The notes under the pieces were generated by a model. It saw only the letters and a program-made list of their open reading frames with translations. It made no database searches and had not been told where the DNA came from. Made by a program: the position numbers and the translations under genes. Of a DNA stretch of 32,205 nt, positions 18,601 to 25,034 are shown piece after piece (positions within the stretch are counted from its first letter, which is position 1; each line of letters starts with the position of its first letter). Source of the stretch: an uncultured Actinomycetes bacterium (GTDB taxonomy: Bacteria; Actinomycetota; Thermoleophilia; Solirubrobacterales; 70-9); contig CAMLHB010000006.1 in the NCBI GenBank assembly GCA_946479725.1, positions 1 through 32,205 on the forward strand. The letters are read 5' to 3'.

Positions 18601-18953
18601 GGCGTGTTGTCGCGGGTGTGCGAGTGAGCGGCGGTCAGCAGCCGGCAGAGGTTGCGGTAACCGGTTTCGTCTTCGACCAGCAGGGTCAGATGCCGACGGG
18701 ACGATTCCGGTCCTATATGGACCGTTTTCGTCCCGTCGGCCGGGAGGGCGACGGTCAGCTCCGTCCCGGTGATTGGGTGGACGCCGAGGCCCTTGCAGGC
18801 GTGGGCGAACTCCATCGACCCCCAGACCCCGTCGTGATCGGTGAGCGCGAAGGCGGGGTAGCCCTGGGTCGCGGCGGCGGCGGCCAGCTCCAGCGGCGTC
18901 GAGGCCCCGTCGAGGAAGGAGAAGGCGGAGTGGGCGTGCAGCTCGACGTACAC
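15567..18953 (-). CDS. dnaE2: Error-prone DNA polymerase III alpha subunit DnaE2 (ImuC)
   Basis: A 1128-residue C-family polymerase for translesion synthesis. The N-terminal PHP domain begins 'YVELHAHSAFSFLDGASTPL'. The active site has 'GRGRGSSVSSIVCYLTG' and the two catalytic aspartates in 'MPDIDLDFPRDIR'. Further blocks include 'HPGGMVIST', 'DLLGLGMLSAVERC', 'IVFQEQVIEVA' and 'GFGFPKAHSAAFGLLAYQSA'; an OB fold is near the C-terminus. It is third in the SOS cassette after imuB and a small gene (9-nt gap); start GTG. Two 49-bp palindromes lie inside it, adding residues about 71-88 (PHP domain) and 842-858, both in frame. There is no intein. Confidence 0.95.
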   Translation of the reverse strand: MYVELHAHSAFSFLDGASTPLELAAAAATQGYPAFALTDHDGVWGSMEFAHACKGLGVHPITGTELTVALPADGTKTVHIGPESSRRHLTLLVEDETGYRNLCRLLTAAHSHTRDNTPRTQTQPWATLEQVEEHSEGLVCLSGCARDGAAAGAFERAETAGGEKLARRLLKIFGPERFRVELQRPYWRRDRARSRWSALLAERLGVPCVATGNVHAHDRRRAPLQDALVAIGRCETLEESEPYRRGNSTSALTSPAAMAARFAEYPQAVAETERLAERLRFDLTQQLGYRYPGSEDPAADAELARVCNHHLGGRYKGSARLLEAQWRLEEELATIRKLGLSGFFLLHRDLLELAREVAAEVRGPESARAVLPPGRGRGSSVSSIVCYLTGLSHVDPVEADLFSGRFLNAETTSMPDIDLDFPRDIRQVLIPRVHERYGHEHSALVAAFPTYRPKGAVRDLGKALGLPPTEIDKVAKTTGFFEGAAEVERNLVAALGAERAQEPRWRVLLKLAGEIMGLPRHSSQHPGGMVISTRPLVDVCPVVPAAMAGRQTVQWDKDSCADAGFLKIDLLGLGMLSAVERCVEEIGRARGERLDLSRIPLDDEETFESIRAADTTGVFQIESRAQMQMLPRTQPRDLDDVIVQVALVRPGPIQGGAIHPYIERRKLRRENPEYEIPYEHPLLEPVLEETLGTIVFQEQVIEVAMALAGFSSSEAEGLRRAMSRKRSEQAIEEHHRRFLAGAAANGVSEEISERVWNQIKGFSGFGFPKAHSAAFGLLAYQSAWLRIHYGPELLCSLLNEQPMGFYPPDSLVHEAQRRGIRVVPVDANRSRILCHVESPSSRRRDENGPISTEIVPSAPDLRGGLVVRIGLGYVKGVKKEEMEALVAERERGGPYKGIAELASRAGASLPSLERLAWAGALDSIPPGAEGDRREALWRVGVTAAGRIAGAGTQLALPMEPPPPPELEQLGEWGRLIADYRSTGMTVAKHPLKLLRPRLDPKLLRSSDLAAAAHGATVEIAGMVTARQRPETANGVTFMLLEDERGSVNLVVPPPVYDRYRTLVRAAPLLRARGRLERREGTVNLVVSALAPLEPAAAAEPRKPSPRERAVAELRAVAPAGHSFGRRGR
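16381..16429. repeat. 49-bp palindromic element, copy A, inside dnaE2
   Basis: Perfect 13-bp outer arms (GCCGACGGGACGA at 16381-16393 and its complement at 16417-16429), a 3-nt internal mismatch, a 5-bp inner arm (CGGTC/GACCG) and a 7-nt centre GATATAG. It is read in frame within dnaE2 as '..RRDENGPISTEIVPS..', just before the native 'GLVVRIGLGYVKGV' block. It is nearly identical to copy B. Confidence 0.9.
18692..18740. repeat. 49-bp palindromic element, copy B, inside dnaE2 PHP domain
   Basis: Same length and arms as copy A. It differs at one arm-adjacent base and in the centre (CTATATG versus GATATAG). It encodes 'ADGTKTVHIGPESSRRH' between 'GTELTVALP' and 'LTLLVEDETGYRNLC', regions that I would expect to be almost contiguous in DnaE2. 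The reading frame through the repeat differs from copy A. Confidence 0.9.
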
Positions 18954-18962
18954 GGGCGCCGC

Positions 18963-19208
18963 CTACGCCCGCTGCCGGAACCAGCGCTGGGCGCGGGCGG
19001 TGCGGAAGACGGTGAGGGCGCGGCCGTCCCCCAGCGCCACCTCGAAGTAGTGCCGCCGCAGCGGCTTCGGCGTCCACCAGCGGTCCTCGACCAGCCACTC
19101 CTCGCGGACGGCCTCGACCATCACCCCCTCGATAGTTGTCGGGGCGCCGCGGGGGTCGGTCCGGACCGCCACCCGCTGGGGGGCGTAGAGACGACGGAGG
19201 CCGGGCAT
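18963..19208 (-). CDS. Small DUF6504-like protein of the imuB-dnaE2 cassette
   Basis: An 81-residue protein, basic and rich in Trp and aromatic residues ('EWLVEDRWWTPKPLRRHYFE', 'ARAQRWFRQRA'). The ATG overlaps the imuB TGA by 1 nt and dnaE2 starts 9 nt after its stop, so it is an integral part of the cassette. The WW..P..R.Y pattern followed by a short beta-rich segment resembles DUF6504, small proteins found with actinobacterial mutagenesis cassettes; this name is from memory. Its role is unknown, and binding to ImuB or DnaE2 is an inference from position. Confidence 0.7.
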   Translation of the reverse strand: MPGLRRLYAPQRVAVRTDPRGAPTTIEGVMVEAVREEWLVEDRWWTPKPLRRHYFEVALGDGRALTVFRTARAQRWFRQRA

Positions 19209-20239
19209 CAGAGCTCGGGGTAGGGAGTCAGCATCGCCCAGCGCTCGGGCACCCGCGAGGCGGCGTCGACCGGGAGGATCTTCAGCAGCGCCTCGGCTCC
19301 CTGCGCCGCCCGCACCTCGCGCACCGCCGATCCGAGCCGGCGGCGGCGCGGCTCCGAGCTGCCGACCGCAAGCTCGAGCTGGTCGCGGGCCGGCGGGCCG
19401 AGCCCGACCGCCCGCAGTCGCAGGGCCGTCGCCGGGCCCGGCAGCTCCTCGAGCCGCGGCGCCAGCACGTTGCGCAGGACCCGCGGCGCGGCGCTGGGTC
19501 GCCCCAGCCCCTGCTCGACGCTCCAGCTGCCCCCGGCCGCCAGGCGGGCGCCGAGGGCGAGCCCCAGCAGGGTCCTTCCCCGCCGCTGCGGCGCCGCCAG
19601 CAGGCGGTCGACCAGCAGCTCCAGCGCCCGGTCCAGTTGCCGCCCCGCGGTCCCTTCCGGCAACTCGATCTCCTCGCTCAGCTCCTCGCGGGGAACGCGC
19701 GGCCGCAGCGGCTCCTCTTCGCCGCGGCAGGTCCGCAGGGCCCGCAGGCCGAGCGGGCCGAAGCGGTCGGCAACCTGGGCGTCGCCGAGGCGGACGAGCG
19801 CCGCGGCGGTCTCGATCCCGAGGCGCTCGAGCGCCTCGATCAGGTCGTCCGCCTCGCGTTCGCCGACGCCGAGGCGGGGGCGCAGCGCCGCCACCGGCAC
19901 GGGGCGCGGCCACTCGGCGGCGGCGAGGAAGGCGGCGAAGCGGCTGGGACCGGCGGCGACCGCGCTCCCCTCGCCCAGCGCCCGCTGCGCCGCCGCCAGC
20001 ACTCCGGCGGAGGAGCCGCCGCAGAGGCCGCGGAGACCGTCGATCGCGAAGAACGCCTCCCCCGGACGCTCCGACTCGACCGCGGCGCCGAGCGCCTCCA
20101 GCGCCCGGACCATCGACTCGGTCGCCGCCGCCGCCGCGAGCGGATCTTGAAGCTCGCCGCGCCCCGGCCGGGGCCCCCCGGCACGACCGGGGCGCAGCGG
20201 AGTCGCCAAGCGCTTGTCGATGACGCAGGCGATCTCCAT
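19208..20239 (-). CDS. imuB: Compact ImuB-like Y-family polymerase homologue
   Basis: A 343-residue protein. 'LEALGAAVESERPGEAFFAI', 'DGLRGLCGG' and 'VAAGPSRFAAFLAAAE' match the palm region of actinobacterial ImuB. 'LIEALERLGIETAAALVRLG' and 'RFGPLGLRAL' match the helix-hairpin-helix region, and a little-finger-like domain follows. It is well below the ~500 residues usual for ImuB. The segment before 'LEALGAAVES' is only about 45 residues and lacks the normal Y-family N-terminal motifs, and the loop after 'SRFAAF' is short. ImuB is normally a non-catalytic adaptor between the beta clamp and DnaE2. ATG at 20239 is chosen because the LexA box lies directly upstream; an in-frame TTG at 20275 would run through it. 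Confidence 0.82.
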   Translation of the reverse strand: MEIACVIDKRLATPLRPGRAGGPRPGRGELQDPLAAAAATESMVRALEALGAAVESERPGEAFFAIDGLRGLCGGSSAGVLAAAQRALGEGSAVAAGPSRFAAFLAAAEWPRPVPVAALRPRLGVGEREADDLIEALERLGIETAAALVRLGDAQVADRFGPLGLRALRTCRGEEEPLRPRVPREELSEEIELPEGTAGRQLDRALELLVDRLLAAPQRRGRTLLGLALGARLAAGGSWSVEQGLGRPSAAPRVLRNVLAPRLEELPGPATALRLRAVGLGPPARDQLELAVGSSEPRRRRLGSAVREVRAAQGAEALLKILPVDAASRVPERWAMLTPYPEL

Positions 20240-20240
20240 A

Positions 20241-20254
20241 CGAACGTATGTTCG
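20241..20254 (-). promoter_or_regulatory. LexA (SOS) box controlling the imuB-dnaE2 cassette
   Basis: CGAACGTATGTTCG is a perfect CGAAC-N4-GTTCG palindrome, the LexA operator of Gram-positive bacteria. It ends 1 nt before the imuB ATG. Repression by LexA and induction by DNA damage are expected for all three cassette genes. No LexA gene is in the window. Confidence 0.92.
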
Positions 20255-20320
20255 CGACCGTCGCCAGGATTTCAAGGCCTTCTTGAGGCCAACTGCATGG
20301 TTCTTAACCTGCGGGCGCGC

Positions 20321-21016
20321 TCAGTTCCGACGGACGACCTTGGCCGCCTCGGCGCTGCCCAGGTAAGGAGTCAAGGCGAACTCGACCAGGTCGGGCAGGA
20401 GCGATTCGAGCTCCTCGGTGCGGTCGGCGAAGATGCGGCGGGAGATCAGCGAGAACATGCCGCCGATCAGCGCCTCCTCCGTCGTCGCCGAGATACCCGC
20501 CAGCACCTCGGCCGAGCGGCCCTCGCGCCCGGCGGCGAAGTAAGGCACGAGGCTCTGGATCGCCGCGTCATAGCGCTCAACGACCACCGGCCCGGCGACC
20601 AGCGCCTCGACCATGCTGAGCCGCGCCAGGTGAGGCTCGGCGACCAGGAACTCGAGCATCGCGGCGATTCCCGCCCGGACCGCCAGCGGCCACTCCTCCT
20701 CTTGGTCGAAGGCATTGCCCACGCGCTGGTGCAGCTCGCTCATCACCGCCTCGTAGGCGGCGACGAAGCACTCGTCCTTGCTCTCGAAATGCTCGTAGAA
20801 GGTGCGCCTGGAGACAGCGGCGTGGCGCGTGATGTGCGCGATCGTCGTGCCGGCATAGCCGTTTTCGGAGACGGCCTCGGCCAAGCCCGCGATCAAACGC
20901 TCACGTTGGTTATGGCTGACGAACTCGCGCGGGAGGCCATGGCGCCCGGGGGGCAGCCGGGCCAGCTCCGGCGGGTACTCGGGTGAGTCCACTGACTGGT
21001 GCGCTGGATCGCTCAA
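20321..21016 (-). CDS. TetR-family transcriptional regulator
   Basis: A 231-residue TetR repressor with the N-terminal 'LPPGRHGLPREFVSHNQRER' leader shared with the other local TetR genes. The HTH region is 'TTIAHITRHAAVSRRTFYEH' followed by 'FESKDECFVAAYE'. TTG at 21016 is chosen because TATCGT lies 8 nt upstream; a TTG at 21043 and a later GTG are alternatives. It is followed in the same orientation by the SOS cassette after about 80 nt, but that has its own promoter. No effector or target is visible beyond probable autoregulation. Confidence 0.85.
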   Translation of the reverse strand: MSDPAHQSVDSPEYPPELARLPPGRHGLPREFVSHNQRERLIAGLAEAVSENGYAGTTIAHITRHAAVSRRTFYEHFESKDECFVAAYEAVMSELHQRVGNAFDQEEEWPLAVRAGIAAMLEFLVAEPHLARLSMVEALVAGPVVVERYDAAIQSLVPYFAAGREGRSAEVLAGISATTEEALIGGMFSLISRRIFADRTEELESLLPDLVEFALTPYLGSAEAAKVVRRN

Positions 21017-21024
21017 GAGAATCG

Positions 21025-21067
21025 ACGATACCGATCCAAGCAAGTGGAGCCCAATTTGGCTAATTGG
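21025..21067 (-). promoter_or_regulatory. Promoter and palindromic operator of the TetR gene at 20.3 kb
   Basis: On the minus strand TTGGGC (21049-21054), 18 nt and TATCGT (21025-21030) form a good promoter. CCAATT-N5-AATTGG (21051-21067) overlaps the -35, where a repressor would block polymerase. This supports negative autoregulation, possibly by the TetR itself. Confidence 0.5.
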
Positions 21068-21117
21068 CCAGTTTCTTGACTGTACGAGGCTGCACGCTGC
21101 GGTTTCTGGGCACTAAT

Positions 21118-21768
21118 TCACCCCGCCGCGACTTCGCGAGCGGACTCCGCGCCGATATACGGGGTCAAGGCGAACTCGACCACTTCGGGCAACAGCCCCG
21201 GAACGGTCTTCGCGTCGGCCACGGTGAGGCGCTGGTAGACGATCCAGAAGACGCCCCCGATGATCGCTTCCTCCATTGTCTCCGGCAGATCCCCGCCGTG
21301 GGGGGAGACAGCACGTCCAAGTTGGAACAGCGAGATGAACGCCTGCTGGGACTCCTCGTAGTACTTCACCGCCTCCGGCCCGGCGGTCAGCGACTCGACC
21401 ATGCAGGTTCGGGCGAGGGCGGGTTCCTCGGCCACGTAGCCGAGAAAGGCAGCGAGGCCGGCGCGAACCCTCTGCGGCCAGTCCTCGATCTCCCCGGCCG
21501 CGGTCACGACCCGGTTCAAAGCCTCTGACATTGCGAACTCCTGCGCCGCGAGGAAGCAATCCTCCTTCGACTTGAAGTTCTCGTAGAAAGTGTTGCGGGC
21601 GATCGCCGCGCGCTTGACGATGTCGGCGACGGTGACCGCTCGGTAGCCCTTCTCGCAGATCTCCTCGGCAAGCGCGCTGACGATCCGCGCCCGCTGGTGA
21701 CGGGCGATGAACTCGCGCGGAAGCTGCTGCTGCCCGGGAAGTGGACGCGTTGTTGACTTGGAAGCCAC
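21118..21768 (-). CDS. TetR-family transcriptional regulator
   Basis: A 216-residue TetR repressor, paralogous to the previous one over the DNA-binding domain ('LPREFIARHQRARIVSALAE', 'VADIVKRAAIARNTFYENFK', 'SKEDCFLAAQEF'). GTG at 21768 follows a TACTCT -10 by 7 nt. It is upstream of and parallel to the TetR gene at 20.3 kb and divergent from the one at 21.9 kb. The ligand domains of the two paralogues differ more than the HTH regions. Confidence 0.87.
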   Translation of the reverse strand: MASKSTTRPLPGQQQLPREFIARHQRARIVSALAEEICEKGYRAVTVADIVKRAAIARNTFYENFKSKEDCFLAAQEFAMSEALNRVVTAAGEIEDWPQRVRAGLAAFLGYVAEEPALARTCMVESLTAGPEAVKYYEESQQAFISLFQLGRAVSPHGGDLPETMEEAIIGGVFWIVYQRLTVADAKTVPGLLPEVVEFALTPYIGAESAREVAAG

Positions 21769-21775
21769 GAACGAA

Positions 21776-21781
21776 AGAGTA
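21776..21781 (-). promoter_or_regulatory. -10 box (TACTCT) for a leaderless TetR gene
   Basis: On the minus strand TACTCT is followed by 7 nt and GTG at 21768. The 117-nt divergent region to the next TetR gene also holds a short TACC-N5-GGTA repeat near 21822-21834 that could be an operator; the evidence for that is weak. Confidence 0.5.
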
Positions 21782-21885
21782 CCTGAGACAGATCTCGACG
21801 TTGTGCGAGCGCTGAAAGGGATACCGTTTAGGTACCAAAAGACAGACAGTTAGTTCTATCAATCAAATTCAACCGGGCGGGGACT

Positions 21886-22476
21886 TTGACCGGAAAGCGT
21901 CAACGCATTCTTAGGGGGATGCTCGAAGCGGTGGGAACCCACGGCTACGAGCGAACGACGGTCCAGGACGCGATCACCAGCGCCGGGGTCTACCGGCAGG
22001 CCTTCTACGACAACTTCTACGACAAGGAGGACTGCTACCTGCACGCGCTCGACGCCGGTTCGGCCTGGGTCGAGCTGGCGATGCGGGAGGCGATCGGCGG
22101 AGCGACGAGCTGGCGCGACCGCCTGCGCGGCGCGCTCGGAGGGCTGCTCGCGTTCCTCGAACGGCAACCGGAGATCGGGCGGGCCCTCCTGGTCGAGGTG
22201 CACGCGGCGGGGGCACCCGCGGTGGCCAAACGGACAGAGGCGATGGAAAGAGCGGCGAGAGCGGTCGACCTCGCGCGGGAGGAGAGCGAGGACAAGGCGC
22301 CCGCGATTTCCGCCGAGGCCGTCGTCGCCGGCATCCTCGCGGTTCTCCACAGCCGCCTCGCCGCCCAGCGGGACGAGAGCTTCCTCCGCCTGCTGCCGGA
22401 GCTGATGTACCTCGCCGTCCTCCCCTACTTCGGGGCCGAGGTGGCCGCCACCGAGATGCGGGGCGAACCGGCCTGA
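21886..22476 (+). CDS. TetR-family transcriptional regulator
   Basis: A 196-residue TetR protein without the LPREFV leader of its neighbours. The DNA-binding domain is 'TTVQDAITSAGVYRQAFYDN' followed by 'FYDKEDCYLHALD'. The TTG start follows a GGCGGGGA stretch, a weak Shine-Dalgarno; the next Met at residue 12 would cut into helix 1. The gene is divergent from the TetR at 21.1 kb and ends 4 nt before the convergent crotonase stop. Confidence 0.83.
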   Translation: MTGKRQRILRGMLEAVGTHGYERTTVQDAITSAGVYRQAFYDNFYDKEDCYLHALDAGSAWVELAMREAIGGATSWRDRLRGALGGLLAFLERQPEIGRALLVEVHAAGAPAVAKRTEAMERAARAVDLAREESEDKAPAISAEAVVAGILAVLHSRLAAQRDESFLRLLPELMYLAVLPYFGAEVAATEMRGEPA

Positions 22477-22480
22477 TCGC

Positions 22481-23236
22481 CTAGATGCCGCTGCCGTGCC
22501 GGCCTTCGCCGGCGGCGAAGCGGGCGGCGCCGCGAGCCGCAACCTCGAGCACCTCGCGCCCGAGCCGGTGCTCCAGGTCGAGCCCCTCCGCGAGCGAAAG
22601 GCCGGCTCCCTCGATCGCTGCTCGGCGGTCGCTCAGCATCGTCTCCTGTGGGAAGACCGCCAGGTGCTCGGTCAGCTCCAGAGCCCGCTCGAGATGACGG
22701 CCGGGGTCGACGACCTCGGTGACGAGGCCGATCGAGAGCGCCTCCTCGGCGAAAACCGGCCGGCCGGTGAGGATCAGGTCGAGGGCGCGTCCCTGTCCGA
22801 TCAGGCGCGGCAGCCGCTGGGTACCGCCGTCGATCAGCGGCACGCCCCAGCGCCGCTCGAAGCAGCCGAAGGTCGAGTCGGGGGTGGCGATCCGCAGGTC
22901 GCACCAGATCGCCAGCTCGAGGCCGCCCGCGAGGCACCAGCCGTCGATCGCGGCGATCGACGGCTTCGAGGGGGTGAGGCGGGTGAAGCCCATCGGGCCG
23001 CCGGGGTGGTCGACGTCGAGGTCGAGTGCCTTGAGGTCGGCGCCGGCGCAGAAGGCCTCGCCGCCCGCACCGGTCAGGATCAGCGCCCGCGCCTCCTCGT
23101 CGGCCTCGAAGCGCTCGAGGCCCTCCCGCAGCGCCGTCGCCGTCGCCGCGTCGACGGCGTTGCGCCGCTCCGGGCGGTCGATCGTCAGCACCGCGGCCGC
23201 CCCCCGCCGCTCGTAGTGGACCTGCTCGCCGTCCAT
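22481..23236 (-). CDS. Enoyl-CoA hydratase/isomerase (crotonase family)
   Basis: A 251-residue crotonase. The oxyanion-hole strands 'GEAFCAGADLKAL' and 'GWCLAGGLELAIWCDLRIA' are present. Both acidic residues used by hydratases appear to be retained: Glu in 'GGLELA' and Glu in 'FGCFERRWGVPLIDGGTQRL'. The substrate is not evident from sequence; family members act in fatty-acid beta-oxidation and other CoA-thioester pathways. No other beta-oxidation genes are adjacent. It is divergent from metF. Confidence 0.88.
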   Translation of the reverse strand: MDGEQVHYERRGAAAVLTIDRPERRNAVDAATATALREGLERFEADEEARALILTGAGGEAFCAGADLKALDLDVDHPGGPMGFTRLTPSKPSIAAIDGWCLAGGLELAIWCDLRIATPDSTFGCFERRWGVPLIDGGTQRLPRLIGQGRALDLILTGRPVFAEEALSIGLVTEVVDPGRHLERALELTEHLAVFPQETMLSDRRAAIEGAGLSLAEGLDLEHRLGREVLEVAARGAARFAAGEGRHGSGI

Positions 23237-23292
23237 CCGCGGATCGTCCCACAGTCTGGCTGGGCAGATAGCTTCTTCCGGCGGCGGCCGGC

Positions 23293-23298
23293 TACCCT
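23293..23298 (+). promoter_or_regulatory. -10 box (TACCCT) for leaderless metF
   Basis: TACCCT is followed by 6 nt and GTG at 23305, with no Shine-Dalgarno. Confidence 0.55.
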
Positions 23299-23304
23299 CA
23301 GCGG

Positions 23305-24222
23305 GTGCGGATCGACGAAATCATCGCTGAGCAGAGCCCGACCTTCTCGATCGAGTTCTTCCCGCCGAAGACGGCGGAGGCGACCGAGCAGCTCTACGAG
23401 ACGGCGCGCGAGCTGCGGGCGCTGGAGCCCGACTTCGTCTCGGTCACCTACGGCGCCGGGGGCTCGACCCGCGACGGCACCGTCGAGATCACCAAGGCGC
23501 TGAAGGACGAGATCGGGTTCGAGACGATGGCCCACCTCAGCTGCGTCGGCGAGACGACCGAGGGCCTCTCGGCGACGCTCGACCAGATCGCCGCGGCAGG
23601 GATCGAGAACGTCTTCGCGCTGCGTGGGGATCCGCCCCGGGGCCAGGAGGACTTCGTCCAGCCCGAGGGCGGGCTGGGCAGCGCCGCCGAGCTGGCGGCG
23701 TTCGTCACCGACGGTTGGGACTTCGGGATCGGCGGCGCCTGCTTCCCGGAGGTCCACCCCGAGGCGCCCGACCTCGAGACCGATCTCCGTTATCTGAAGA
23801 CCAAGGTCGATTCCGGCGCCAGCTTCCTCATCACCCAGCTCTTCTTCGACAACCAGGTCTACTTCGACTTCGTCGCCGCGGCGCGGGAGGCCGGGATCGA
23901 GGTGCCGATCCTGGCCGGCGTCATCCCCGTCGCCAGCTTCGCGCAGACGAAGCGGATCTGCGACCTCTGCGACGCGACGATTCCCTCCCGGCTGGAAGCT
24001 GCCTTCGCGGCGGCCGGCGGCGACGCCGAGCGGGAGTTTGAGCTGGGGATCGCCTTTGCCGCCCAGCAGTGTGCCGAGCTGCTGATCGCCGGTGTCCCCG
24101 GGATCCACTTCTACGCGCTGAACCGCGCGGCGGCGACGCGGGCGGTCCTGGGTGCCTTGCGGGCGTCGCGGCCGTGGGAACGGGTACGAGCCGACGCCGC
24201 CGAGATGGAGCGGGCAGAATAG
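23305..24222 (+). CDS. metF: 5,10-methylenetetrahydrofolate reductase
   Basis: A 305-residue FAD-dependent (beta/alpha)8 barrel that makes 5-methyl-THF for methionine synthesis. 'SIEFFPPKT' holds the catalytic Glu (residue 17). 'FVSVTYGAGGSTRDGT', 'LRGDPPRG', 'FLITQLFFDN' and 'PILAGVIPVASFAQ' line the FAD and folate sites. The length is normal for bacterial MetF. The GTG start is supported by the -10 geometry. The DUF3105 gene starts 7 nt after its stop and is probably cotranscribed. Confidence 0.95.
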   Translation: MRIDEIIAEQSPTFSIEFFPPKTAEATEQLYETARELRALEPDFVSVTYGAGGSTRDGTVEITKALKDEIGFETMAHLSCVGETTEGLSATLDQIAAAGIENVFALRGDPPRGQEDFVQPEGGLGSAAELAAFVTDGWDFGIGGACFPEVHPEAPDLETDLRYLKTKVDSGASFLITQLFFDNQVYFDFVAAAREAGIEVPILAGVIPVASFAQTKRICDLCDATIPSRLEAAFAAAGGDAEREFELGIAFAAQQCAELLIAGVPGIHFYALNRAAATRAVLGALRASRPWERVRADAAEMERAE

Positions 24223-24229
24223 GGAGCGT

Positions 24230-25033
24230 ATGGGTAAGGGAGAGCGCGAAAGAGACCGGCTTCGGCAGGAACGGATCGAAGCCGAAGATCGCGAGAGCCG
24301 CAGCGGCAACAGCCGGCTGATCGCCACCTACGCGATCGTCTCCACGGTTGTGATCGCCGTCGCGGTCCTGGTCTTCGTCCTCGTCAGCGGTGGGGGCGGC
24401 GGCAACAGCGAAAGCGCCAGTGCCCACATCAACGGCAACCAGGCGATGGGCAGCACCAACGGCGTCAAGCCCGACGAACGGGCCGGCATCGCCCCCGCGC
24501 GGACCAAGGTCTTCGACCTCCACCAGGCGGCCAAGGAAGCGGGCTGCGTCGTCGAACTGAAACTGAAGGACGAGGGGCACAACCACATCCCTCCGAACTC
24601 GCCGGAACCGAACTACGAAACCAGCCCGCCGACCTCGGGCAACCACGTCGAACCGCCCTACCAGCAGGCCGACGGCGCCTACATCGAAGAACCGAAAGCG
24701 ATCGACTACGTCCACTCGCTCGAGCACGGGCGGATGGAGATCCAGTACTCGCCGGGCCTGCCGGAAAAGGCCCAGCTCGAACTGAAGGGCCTCTACGACA
24801 CGATGTACGGGGCAACGCTGCTGTTCCCGAACAGCAAGATGCCCTACGAAGTGGCGGCGACGACCTGGACCAACCTGCTCGGCTGCAAGACCTACAAAGG
24901 CGCGAAGACCCTCGACGCGATCCGCGCCTTCGGCCGCGAAACCTGGGGCAAATACGGCGGCGAGCCGGCCGAAGCCTTCACCTTCACCGGCCCGACCCCG
25001 GCCCAGCCGGACGAACCCAGCGCCTCCGAATAG
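24230..25033 (+). CDS. DUF3105 membrane-anchored protein
   Basis: A 267-residue protein with a charged N-terminal cytoplasmic segment (about residues 1-28), one transmembrane helix (about 29-54) and a glycine linker. The extracellular DUF3105 domain has 'HNHIPPNSPEPNYETSPPTS' followed by GNH, and 'YVHSLEHGRMEIQY'. The conserved His residues suggest metal binding, although the family's function is unknown. Two cysteines (GCVVEL, GCKTYKG) may pair. AGGGAG lies 3 nt before the ATG. It is downstream of metF on the same strand, with no obvious functional link. Confidence 0.88.
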   Translation: MGKGERERDRLRQERIEAEDRESRSGNSRLIATYAIVSTVVIAVAVLVFVLVSGGGGGNSESASAHINGNQAMGSTNGVKPDERAGIAPARTKVFDLHQAAKEAGCVVELKLKDEGHNHIPPNSPEPNYETSPPTSGNHVEPPYQQADGAYIEEPKAIDYVHSLEHGRMEIQYSPGLPEKAQLELKGLYDTMYGATLLFPNSKMPYEVAATTWTNLLGCKTYKGAKTLDAIRAFGRETWGKYGGEPAEAFTFTGPTPAQPDEPSASE

Positions 25034-25034
25034 C

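Noticed and set aside
16267..19098. 943-codon minus-strand frame overlapping dnaE2
   Set aside because: Arg/Pro/Ala/Gly-rich translation in the wrong frame of dnaE2; all conserved DnaE2 motifs are in the other frame.
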